DNA of 8,358 nucleotides. Origin: Nitrosotalea sp. Lineage in GTDB: Archaea; Thermoproteota; Nitrososphaeria; Nitrososphaerales; Nitrosopumilaceae. Position numbers and translations under genes: made by a program. The DNA lies in the NCBI GenBank assembly GCA_022545805.1, contig JAKEIJ010000121.1, positions 1 through 8,358 on the forward strand. Reading direction: 5' to 3'. Each line of letters opens with the position of its first letter. The stretch's first letter is position 1. The notes below the pieces were generated by a model. It did no database searches and was not told the origin of the DNA. It saw nothing but the letters and a program-made list of their open reading frames with translations. Shown here one piece after another: positions 1 through 4,862 of this stretch.

Positions 1-1446
1 AGCTTCTTGGAGTTCGCGTTTTACATTTTCCAGTCCACCAATTTCTGTCCACTGGATGTCAGGTGTCTCAATGTATACCTCACGCATTCCTGCAGGAGTT
101 ACATCTCGGAATGCGAGTTGATAATCTTCAGCGTTTACAATTAGTTTGTCAAGTGTCTCCGGTGGAATTTTTTCATCAGACAAGTTAATCTCTGGCAATA
201 ATCTTCTCAAACATTTCATTGCAGCTTCCTTGCAAAGATATTCCAAGTCAGCACCCACATATCCATGGCTAGAGCCTGAAATTTTTTCCAAGTTGATATC
301 TTCACTTAGTGGCATGTTTCTGGTATGGATTAGCAAAATCTCTAGTCTGCCTTTCTTGTCCGGTACTTTAATCTCAATTTCTCTATCAAATCTACCAGGT
401 CTTCTCAGAGCTGGGTCTAGTGCATTTGGCCTGTTGGTTGCAGCAATTACAATTACCTTGCCTCGTCCTTCAAGACCGTCCATTAGCGACAACATTTGTG
501 AAACAACTCTTCGCTCTACTTCACCAGTAACCTCTTCTCTTTTTGGTGCAATCGAGTCAATCTCATCAACGAAAATAATTGAAGGTGCCTTTTCTTTTGC
601 CTCCTTGAATATTTCACGCAGTCTTGCTTCACTTTCACCATAAAACTTGCTCATTATTTCAGGACCAGATATGCTGATAAAATGAGCATTGGTTTCGTTT
701 GCAACTGCTTTAGCAAGTAATGTCTTTCCCGTTCCAGGTACACCATATAGTAAAACGCCTTTGGGAGCTTCAACTCCCAATTTTTCAAATATTTCAGGAT
801 GTCTCATTGGAAGTTCAATCATCTCTCTTACTTTACGAATTTCATCAGACATTCCTCCAATGTCTTCATATGACACTTGAGGCACTCCGCGCAAACTTTC
901 ACCTTTTTCAGCAATGTGGAATTCTGTCTTTGGTGTCACAAGAACTGCATCAGATGCGGGAGTTATTCCGACTACCTGAAATGTTAACCTGCCACCAAAG
1001 TATGGTACCATGATGTTGTCACCTTTTACAAGCGGAATATTTTCTAGAGAATCTGTAAGATATCTTTCATCAATTGGAGGTATAGAATCAAGTGGAGCAA
1101 CTATGACTTTTTCTGCAGGTACAGTCTTAATCTTTCGCACAGTTACAGTATCTCCAATTCCTACCCCAGTGTTATTTCTGCCTAGTCCATCTACTCTGAT
1201 GATTCCCTTTCCTTCATCGGATGGATATAGTGGAAGACATCGTGCTACAGAGCGTCTCTTGCCTGTAATTTCCAAGATATCACCAGTTGATGCTCCAAGT
1301 GCATCCATGGACTCGTAATCAATGCGTGTTACACCCCGGCCTACGTCTCTGGTATACGCTTCCAATATTTTTAGTTGAACAGAATTTTGGGCTATGAGTA
1401 TACTTTGTAGGTATGTCTTGTTATACCTTTGGAATCTTGGGTTCAT
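1..1446 (-). CDS. CDC48/VAT-type AAA+ ATPase (5' part, runs off window)
   Basis: This gene encodes a two-ring AAA+ unfoldase that extracts and unfolds proteins using ATP, probably feeding the archaeal proteasome. The window holds 482 codons and the frame is open to base 1, so the 3' end is missing. Residues about 24-190 match the CDC48 N domain (double-psi barrel plus a second lobe; YTRDVGRG is a typical motif). The D1 AAA module follows: Walker A GVPGTGKT at 235-242, Walker B IIFVDEID at 290-297, sensor-1 Asn338, and arginine-finger segment [10 protein letters not shown] at 348-357. The last residues ([16 protein letters not shown]) open the D2 module. The Walker A second position is Val where Pro is usual. 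The start is uncertain: ATG at 1446 (or 1452) adds about 17 residues before the family-like [16 protein letters not shown], and the codon in the expected start position is ATA at 1395. Identity is secure; the start is not. Confidence 0.96.
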   Translation of the reverse strand, partial: MNPRFQRYNKTYLQSILIAQNSVQLKILEAYTRDVGRGVTRIDYESMDALGASTGDILEITGKRRSVARCLPLYPSDEGKGIIRVDGLGRNNTGVGIGDTVTVRKIKTVPAEKVIVAPLDSIPPIDERYLTDSLENIPLVKGDNIMVPYFGGRLTFQVVGITPASDAVLVTPKTEFHIAEKGESLRGVPQVSYEDIGGMSDEIRKVREMIELPMRHPEIFEKLGVEAPKGVLLYGVPGTGKTLLAKAVANETNAHFISISGPEIMSKFYGESEARLREIFKEAKEKAPSIIFVDEIDSIAPKREEVTGEVERRVVSQMLSLMDGLEGRGKVIVIAATNRPNALDPALRRPGRFDREIEIKVPDKKGRLEILLIHTRNMPLSEDINLEKISGSSHGYVGADLEYLCKEAAMKCLRRLLPEINLSDEKIPPETLDKLIVNAEDYQLAFRDVTPAGMREVYIETPDIQWTEIGGLENVKRELQEA

Positions 1447-1459
1447 AATCATACGCAAA

Positions 1460-1467
1460 TTTTAAAA
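1460..1467 (-). promoter_or_regulatory. TATA-like box upstream of the CDC48 gene
   Basis: The palindromic TTTTAAAA lies between the divergent CDC48 and 83-residue genes. Read on the minus strand its centre (about 1463) predicts transcription from near 1437. That is inside the ATG-started reading frame and about 40 nt before the ATA at 1395. A weaker T-rich stretch near 1489 could instead serve an ATG start. It could also be incidental. Confidence 0.45.
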
Positions 1468-1532
1468 CCCCGATCGGCAGTAGAACAAAAAAGATACCCA
1501 AGAAGAAAACTTGGTCTTATGCGGTCAAGAAC

Positions 1533-1539
1533 TTTTATA
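1533..1539 (+). promoter_or_regulatory. TATA box of the 83-residue gene
   Basis: TTTTATA is centred at about 1536, some 29 nt before the TTG at 1565. This is the distance expected for a leaderless or near-leaderless archaeal transcript. It argues against the longer reading from TTG 1511, because the box would then fall inside the coding region. Confidence 0.55.
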
Positions 1540-1564
1540 CCGTAAATACAGTTTCAAGATCAAG

Positions 1565-1816
1565 TTGGATGCATACCTTGAAGAGGAATTATACGATCTC
1601 TTAACTTACTGTATTCAAAATCCAGATGCTTCAGATTATAGTACTAAGGAAGATAGAATCAAAGAGATAGGTCAAGAACTGTTTTCGGACGGCGGCGTTG
1701 ACGCACTTGAGAACATGTATTTTTCAATCGAACATAGGATACGTGAAGAGATTTCAAAAGATGCCAGACCGTATCGCCCCCTTTGGAATGGTATCTCTAA
1801 CGAGTGGAATTACTAG
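1565..1816 (+). CDS. conserved-looking thaumarchaeal protein of unknown function (83 aa)
   Basis: This is a small acidic soluble protein with no signal peptide or membrane segment; I cannot assign a function. The visible text is helical and charged (AYLEEELYDLL near the start, ENMYFSIEHRIREEI in the middle) and ends in an aromatic tail, LWNGISNEWNY. The frame is open from TTG 1511, giving 101 residues, but a TATA box at 1533-1539 lies inside that extension. I therefore prefer the TTG at 1565, which sits about where transcription should begin. The gene is divergent from the CDC48 gene and converges with a 37-residue gene, their stop codons overlapping in a shared CTAG. Its general look matches conserved short proteins of Nitrosopumilales, but that is from memory. 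T5 at 1834-1838 may end its transcript. Confidence 0.7.
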   Translation: MDAYLEEELYDLLTYCIQNPDASDYSTKEDRIKEIGQELFSDGGVDALENMYFSIEHRIREEISKDARPYRPLWNGISNEWNY

Positions 1817-1926
1817 GCAATTGCAACAATCTGTTTTTCTTGTGAGGATTCTTGTGTTTCTTTTCTTGCTCTTGCCAATGCCATTCTCAAATGTTCGATT
1901 TCAATTTCATCAATCATTTCGCACAT
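1813..1926 (-). CDS. 37-residue microprotein, unknown function
   Basis: ATG at 1926 to TAG at 1815-1813 encodes 37 residues beginning MCEMIDEIEIEHLRMALARA and ending KQIVAIA. The first half is an acidic-to-basic amphipathic helix, the rest is Gln/Glu/Ser-rich; there is no membrane segment. The main support is context: a TATA-like TTTTAAG (1951-1957, minus strand) is centred 28 nt before the ATG, exactly the leaderless spacing of its neighbours, and the ORF fills the otherwise empty gap between two genes. Its stop overlaps the stop of the convergent 83-residue gene. An inverted repeat (1955-1970) touches the upstream edge of its TATA box and may be an operator. Function unknown; a helical adaptor or regulator partner is only a guess. 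Confidence 0.6.
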   Translation of the reverse strand: MCEMIDEIEIEHLRMALARARKETQESSQEKQIVAIA

Positions 1927-1950
1927 GTTATTTTGTTAAAAATTCTGATA

Positions 1951-1957
1951 CTTAAAA
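1951..1957 (-). promoter_or_regulatory. TATA box of the 37-residue gene
   Basis: TTTTAAG on the minus strand is centred at 1954, 28 nt before the ATG at 1926. It overlaps the left arm of the inverted repeat at 1955-1970. Confidence 0.55.
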
Positions 1958-1970
1958 GATGCGTATCTTT
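1955..1970. repeat. inverted repeat AAAGAT-GCGT-ATCTTT
   Basis: These are perfect 6-bp arms around a 4-bp loop. The repeat overlaps the last two sequenced stop-codon bases of the 217-residue gene (TAA at 1971-1969, minus strand) and the TATA/BRE edge of the 37-residue gene. On the minus strand it is followed by TTTTAAG, so it could be a terminator hairpin for the larger gene, an operator for the smaller one, or both. Confidence 0.5.
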
Positions 1971-2622
1971 ACGTGAATAATCTCTTTGATTCAATATTGC
2001 CTACTGGTTTTAGGTTTGCGCAATATTCAATCCATTGGTGTGTAAATGATATCTCTTTGTCACCATGCAGATAACATCCAATTACTTTTTTGGCATCTGC
2101 AATCAATGGGAAATCTATAATAAATTTTTCCTGCTCGTCGATTTTTCTAAAGTATGTTGGTTTTAGTCCAATGGAATACAACTCAATGACATACTCAAAC
2201 GGATTGATTCCTCCAAGTTTTTCCTTGACAGATTCAAAAGCGGCATATCTTGCAGCATATTTGGCTGCATCTCGTGCTGCATCTCGTGCTGTCTCTCCTG
2301 AAATAAACTCGCTTCCATACCACCCATAATTATTGCGAGCAGCACTACTTGCTTCCTTCCATGCGTTATTCCATGCAGAATCCCAGGTGTTTGATTTGTT
2401 AGAGTTTAGTGCTTCAACTCGTGCCAAGTCCCAAAGTGAGTCCGCTGCATGTTGTAGAGTATCGTTATCTTTTTTCCACGATAACAATGCCTTGGCATAT
2501 TTTTCTACCAAATCTGATACCTTTGGGAGTAAAGAATTTGCTTCTGCAATGGATCTAGCAGGAGTAAAATATTTTATTGATTGTAACTTGGAAATTTGCG
2601 AATCAGTATTTGCCTGTATCAT
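1969..2622 (-). CDS. hypothetical protein with Ala-rich tetrapeptide-repeat helix (217 aa)
   Basis: I do not recognise a family. The protein is soluble, with no signal peptide or membrane span. Residues 1-75 are predicted helical. From 80 to 129 it has a run of four-residue periodicity: WDSA-WNNA-WKEA, then after a Gly/Tyr-rich break ARDAARDAAKYAARYAA. Such WxxA/AAxx runs form long regular helices. Residues 135-217 look globular, with aromatic and charged residues and two Cys (183, 201). The Ala run is encoded by five degenerate 12-bp units at 2241-2300, two of them identical, so the helix has grown by in-frame duplication. The start ATG has a TATA-like box (2644-2653) about 27 nt upstream. 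Similar WxxA/AAxx tracts occur in poorly characterised phage and bacterial proteins, but no function follows from that. Confidence 0.8.
   Translation of the reverse strand: MIQANTDSQISKLQSIKYFTPARSIAEANSLLPKVSDLVEKYAKALLSWKKDNDTLQHAADSLWDLARVEALNSNKSNTWDSAWNNAWKEASSAARNNYGWYGSEFISGETARDAARDAAKYAARYAAFESVKEKLGGINPFEYVIELYSIGLKPTYFRKIDEQEKFIIDFPLIADAKKVIGCYLHGDKEISFTHQWIEYCANLKPVGNIESKRLFT
2241..2300. repeat. five degenerate 12-bp tandem repeats inside the 217-aa gene
   Basis: Units start at 2241, 2253, 2265, 2277 and 2289. Units three and four are the identical CTGCATCTCGTG; the others differ at several positions. Because 12 is a multiple of 3 the frame is kept, and each unit adds four residues (about one helical turn) to the Ala-rich helix. 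Confidence 0.85.
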
Positions 2623-2643
2623 CAGTATTCAAAAATTTCTGGG

Positions 2644-2653
2644 TTTTATATTA
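2644..2653 (-). promoter_or_regulatory. TATA box of the 217-residue gene
   Basis: TAATATAAAA on the minus strand is centred about 27 nt before the ATG at 2622. It overlaps the stop codon of the upstream 57-residue gene (2651-2653), so this gene probably has its own promoter. Confidence 0.6.
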
Positions 2654-2824
2654 ATCTGTTTTTTTGTGCTCATAAAATTTTTCAGGTGGCTCTTGTCTGT
2701 CTTTTTTGCGCCCGGGAAGGTACAATTTAGCAACTGCGCCCATCATGAATCCTCCAACAACTACTATAGCAATCCCACTTATGACTAGTACCAGAGCGCG
2801 TCCAATTGCCTTGAGTATTGCCAT
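2651..2824 (-). CDS. 57-residue single-span membrane protein
   Basis: ATG at 2824 to TAA at 2653-2651 encodes 57 residues. A hydrophobic stretch at about residues 10-36 (ALVLVISGIAIVVVGGFMMG and following) forms one membrane span. A basic, hydrophilic tail of about 20 residues follows, rich in Lys, Arg, Asp and Glu and with the turn PGRKKDRQEPPE. The positive-inside rule suggests a cytoplasmic C terminus. A TATA-like box at 2847-2853 lies 26 nt before the ATG, matching the leaderless pattern of the window. The gene is the only good ORF in the 260 bp between the MarR and the 217-residue genes. I do not recognise a family; a small accessory subunit of a membrane complex is possible but not supported by neighbours. 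Confidence 0.75.
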   Translation of the reverse strand: MAILKAIGRALVLVISGIAIVVVGGFMMGAVAKLYLPGRKKDRQEPPEKFYEHKKTD

Positions 2825-2846
2825 GCGATTATGATAACATCACTAG

Positions 2847-2853
2847 TAAATAT
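2847..2853 (-). promoter_or_regulatory. TATA box of the 57-residue membrane protein gene
   Basis: ATATTTA on the minus strand is centred at 2850, 26 nt before the ATG at 2824. Confidence 0.5.
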
Positions 2854-2882
2854 GGGTTGATCACACACAGAATCATATTTTT

Positions 2883-3371
2883 TCAATCTTTTTCCTTTTC
2901 GTCAATTGTAGACTCACCAAGATAATCAGCCAGGTTTTCGGTCATTTTCTTTACAACGTCCAATGCAAACTTGATCTCATGCTCTGAAATATCCCTGGTA
3001 GATGTTTTTCTAATTTGTGCTGTACACTCCATCATAGAATCCCACATGGAATCAGCCTTGGCAGTAGCATAAATCCTCTTTATTCTTCGGTCTTTGGAAT
3101 CATGTTTTCTTTTCACATATCCATCTTTCTCCATTTTATCAATTATTGGCACAAGAGTAGGACTTTCAACTCCAATCTTTTCAGCAAGTTCTCGTTGTGT
3201 AGGACCAGACTGCATGTTTAGTGCAAATATGACCTTTGACTTGACCAAGTTTATCCCGGTTTTATTTAGTAATTCAAGATCAAATGCTTTTTGCATCATC
3301 TTTGATGCAGAATACATCACAAAACCAATACTGTTTTCATAATCAAATTTTTTCATTTGTCTCCAAATCAT
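2883..3371 (-). CDS. MarR-family winged-helix transcriptional regulator
   Basis: This is a dimeric DNA-binding repressor or activator of the MarR/SlyA family, which usually respond to small aromatic ligands, oxidants or stress. In the 162-residue form the order is an N-terminal dimerisation helix (about 12-40), the helix-turn-helix with PTQRELAEKIGVESPTLVPI at 57-76, recognition-helix continuation IDKMEKDGYVKR, the wing with HDSKDRRIKRIYAT at 90-103, and a C-terminal helical dimerisation region. Length is typical for MarR. Two starts are possible: ATG 3371 and ATG 3356 (MKKFDYENSIGF). The second is favoured because a palindrome (3368-3385) covers the first ATG and the TATA box at 3385-3392 predicts transcription from about 3362. 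It is divergent from an Sso10a-like gene, with 66 bp between the outer starts. The ligand and targets are unknown. Confidence 0.92.
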   Translation of the reverse strand: MIWRQMKKFDYENSIGFVMYSASKMMQKAFDLELLNKTGINLVKSKVIFALNMQSGPTQRELAEKIGVESPTLVPIIDKMEKDGYVKRKHDSKDRRIKRIYATAKADSMWDSMMECTAQIRKTSTRDISEHEIKFALDVVKKMTENLADYLGESTIDEKEKD

Positions 3372-3385
3372 TAGGAAGCTAATGA
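3368..3385. promoter_or_regulatory. palindrome TCATTAG-GAAG-CTAATGA, likely MarR operator
   Basis: Perfect 7-bp arms flank a 4-bp spacer, 18 bp in all, the size and symmetry expected of a MarR dimer site. It abuts the MarR TATA box (3385-3392) and lies just before the predicted transcription start near 3362, so binding would block the promoter. Autoregulation is typical for the family. Binding itself is inferred. Confidence 0.6.
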
Positions 3386-3392
3386 ATATATA
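3385..3392 (-). promoter_or_regulatory. TATA box of the MarR gene
   Basis: TATATATT on the minus strand is centred near 3389. It is 33 nt from ATG 3356 and only 18 nt from ATG 3371, which favours the inner start with a leader of a few bases. A second A/T box at 3405-3412 could serve the outer start but better fits the divergent gene. Confidence 0.5.
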
Positions 3393-3404
3393 GACCTTGT
3401 TTCA

Positions 3405-3412
3405 ATATATAA
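3405..3412 (+). promoter_or_regulatory. TATA box of the Sso10a-like gene
   Basis: ATATATAA is centred about 30 nt before the ATG at 3438, giving a predicted leader of only about 3 nt. Confidence 0.5.
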
Positions 3413-3437
3413 TAATGAGAATCTCACAAAACCAAAG

Positions 3438-3752
3438 ATGGGAGCGTGTTATCTGATGGAACTAAGTACAAAGCAACAATACAGATCAGAGCTTGGGGTA
3501 GTCTCCGAAGTATTACAGATTATAATGGATTGTGGCATGCAAGGTGCAATAATTTCTTCTATTGCACGCAGAGCCAACTTATCACACTTTACGGCAATGG
3601 AAAAGTGTCAGAAATTGATAGAGTTTGGATTGATGGAATCAAGGGCAGACAAGAGAAGTCGTAGCTTTGTCATCACTGAGAAAGGGATCAGGTTTCATCA
3701 AGAGATTCAGAAATTCATAGAGATTGCCCAAGAGATTAAAATAAGATACTAG
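3438..3752 (+). CDS. Sso10a-like winged-helix DNA-binding protein (104 aa)
   Basis: This is a small DNA-binding protein of the archaeal winged-helix type seen in Sso10a and ArnR-like regulators (Pfam HTH_45 group). The winged helix spans about residues 17-85: GVVSEVLQIIMDCGMQGAII, then SSIARRANLSHFTAMEKCQK as the helix-turn-helix, LIEFGLMESR, and a short wing ending in FVITEKG. A C-terminal helix of about 20 residues (FHQEIQKFIEIAQEIK) is the part that forms an antiparallel coiled-coil dimer in this family. ATG 3438 lies close to the predicted transcription start; ATG 3456 (MELSTKQQ) is an alternative that loses six residues. It is divergent from the MarR gene and converges with TFB, 15 bp apart. 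Chromatin protein or specific regulator cannot be told from sequence. Confidence 0.85.
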   Translation: MGACYLMELSTKQQYRSELGVVSEVLQIIMDCGMQGAIISSIARRANLSHFTAMEKCQKLIEFGLMESRADKRSRSFVITEKGIRFHQEIQKFIEIAQEIKIRY

Positions 3753-3763
3753 TCTATCCTAAC

Positions 3764-3769
3764 TTTTTT
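3764..3769 (+). terminator. T6 tract ending the Sso10a-like transcript
   Basis: Six T residues lie 12 nt after the Sso10a-like stop codon and overlap the stop codon of the convergent TFB gene. Archaeal RNA polymerase terminates at such T runs without needing a hairpin. Confidence 0.5.
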
Positions 3770-4679
3770 ATTCAAAATCAAGTTTTTCGCGAAACTGCCT
3801 AGCCAAGTTTCTCACTGATACGTTACTTACACCACAAGCCTTTGCAATCTCTATTTGTGTCTTTTTTTCATTGTGTATACACGTTGCTAAGTAAACTGCA
3901 GCTGCAACTAGCGACATGGGATTTTTTCCAGTTGAGAATCCCTTGTCTTCTGCACGCAATAACAGATCAAGGGCATGTCGTCTTGTGATTTCGTTTACTT
4001 TGATAATGCTACAGACTTTGGTTACAAACTCTACAGGATCAAACGGGTCAAGCCTGAGTTCAAGGCTTTTGACCATTGTCCTGTATGCAGTGGCAAGATC
4101 GCCTTTTCTTACATTTCCAGCTTTTGCAATGTCACGCAAAGTCCTCGGAGTACTAGTTTTTCGGCATGCTGCATACAGTGCAGCATAAAGTATTGAAGAG
4201 ATTCCTCTGCCTCTAGTCAATTTCATGGCAACTGCTTTTCTGTAAATGTATGCAGTCTCCTCTACTACATTATCAGGAAGTGAGAGCTGTGACTTTATGG
4301 TATCAAGAAGTGTGAATGCCTGCCTTAGGTTAGAGTCGTTTCCTTTTGACTTGCTCCTGTTATCCCAGATTCGTAGTCTGTTGAAGGTATTTTTCATGTA
4401 TCCAGAAAGCAAGTGACCTGCAGCATCTTTGTCTTGTAGCCCTATGGAAGTTGCAAGTCCCATATCGTGTACTGCAAGGCTTGATTTGGCTCCAGTTCTA
4501 CTCTTGTCGTTAAACGATTCAACATCAAAGGAGCGTGATTCTGGTCCTATGCTATCTATCTTTTCTATCAGTACCAAGCCACAGCTTGCACAAAGAATTT
4601 CGCCAGTATTGTTATCAGTTACAAGAGGTCCCCTAGGACAAACTTTTAGCGTGCATTTGTCAAACATCTCATCTTGCAA
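3768..4679 (-). CDS. tfb: transcription initiation factor IIB (TFB)
   Basis: TFB bridges TBP on the TATA box and RNA polymerase, reads the BRE element and sets the start site. Full length at 303 residues, as usual. The N-terminal zinc ribbon has candidate ligands Cys9, Cys14, Cys30 and Cys33; where most TFBs read CPxC this one reads CPRG, so Cys9 may replace the second ligand. The B-reader follows at about 61-75 (RTGAKSSLAVHDMGL). Two cyclin folds occupy about 115-205 and 213-300. The second ends in the BRE-recognising helix-turn-helix, TQIEIAKACGVSNVSVRNLA at 274-293. The start is a TTG at 4679 with CTAATTAG 29 nt upstream; ATG 4667 is an alternative. Thaumarchaea carry several TFB copies, so this may be one paralogue with its own promoter preference. 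The neighbouring gene pair is also regulatory. Confidence 0.97.
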   Translation of the reverse strand: MQDEMFDKCTLKVCPRGPLVTDNNTGEILCASCGLVLIEKIDSIGPESRSFDVESFNDKSRTGAKSSLAVHDMGLATSIGLQDKDAAGHLLSGYMKNTFNRLRIWDNRSKSKGNDSNLRQAFTLLDTIKSQLSLPDNVVEETAYIYRKAVAMKLTRGRGISSILYAALYAACRKTSTPRTLRDIAKAGNVRKGDLATAYRTMVKSLELRLDPFDPVEFVTKVCSIIKVNEITRRHALDLLLRAEDKGFSTGKNPMSLVAAAVYLATCIHNEKKTQIEIAKACGVSNVSVRNLARQFREKLDFE

Positions 4680-4701
4680 TGTGGGTACAATAGGTCGTGT
4701 T

Positions 4702-4715
4702 TGACTAATTAGTGA
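4702..4715. promoter_or_regulatory. near-palindrome TGACTAATTAGTGA at the TFB promoter
   Basis: The 10-bp core ACTAATTAGT is a perfect palindrome and the 14-bp site has one mismatched pair. The A/T centre (4705-4712) is placed as a TATA element for the TTG start at 4679, about 29 nt away. A symmetric TATA region could be read both ways or be bound by a dimeric regulator. It shares CTAAT/ATTAG with the MarR palindrome, which may be chance. Confidence 0.45.
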
Positions 4716-4764
4716 TTTGCAAACAATACTAGGGTGATCTTGCAGTAGGTCTAGCTAATTTTAC

Positions 4765-4787
4765 GTTCTATAAAAAACGTCTAGAAC
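4765..4787. promoter_or_regulatory. second A/T box with flanking repeats between TFB and the LEA14-like gene
   Basis: CTATAAAAAA (4769-4778) is flanked by an inverted repeat GTTCTA/TAGAAC (4765-4770 and 4782-4787). A direct repeat GTCTAG occurs at 4749-4754 and 4779-4784, 30 bp apart. It could be an upstream TFB promoter on the minus strand (start near 4746) or a plus-strand promoter starting near 4799. No ORF with ATG lies between 4680 and 4862. Confidence 0.35.
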
Positions 4788-4830
4788 TTTTTACCACAAG
4801 GCATCAAGAGTACAAGACTTTTCCCACTTG

Positions 4831-4840
4831 CTTTAAATTA
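4831..4840 (+). promoter_or_regulatory. TATA box of the LEA14-like gene
   Basis: CTTTAAATTA is centred 27-28 nt before the ATG at 4863, consistent with a leaderless transcript. Confidence 0.6.
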
Positions 4841-4862
4841 AGAACGAGGTTACTTTCAAAGA

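Noticed and set aside
146..1318. Several plus-strand open frames of 60-165 codons
   Set aside because: They lie antisense to the CDC48 frame, whose motifs are unmistakable, and show only low-complexity Ser/Leu-rich translations.
1491..1518. Hairpin with CCAAG/CTTGG arms between CDC48 and the 83-residue gene, considered as an RNA gene or attenuator
   Set aside because: Only five perfect pairs around an A-rich loop, and no tRNA-like or box C/D elements nearby.
2090..2788. Plus-strand frames over the 217-residue and 57-residue genes, and a minus frame at 2163-2345
   Set aside because: They are shadows: no promoter box, and the Ala-run is mirrored as artefactual repeats (AAYLAAYLAA and the like).
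2651..3371. MarR, 57-residue and 217-residue genes as one operon
   Set aside because: All three are on the minus strand and close together, but each has its own correctly spaced TATA box, so separate transcripts are the simpler reading.
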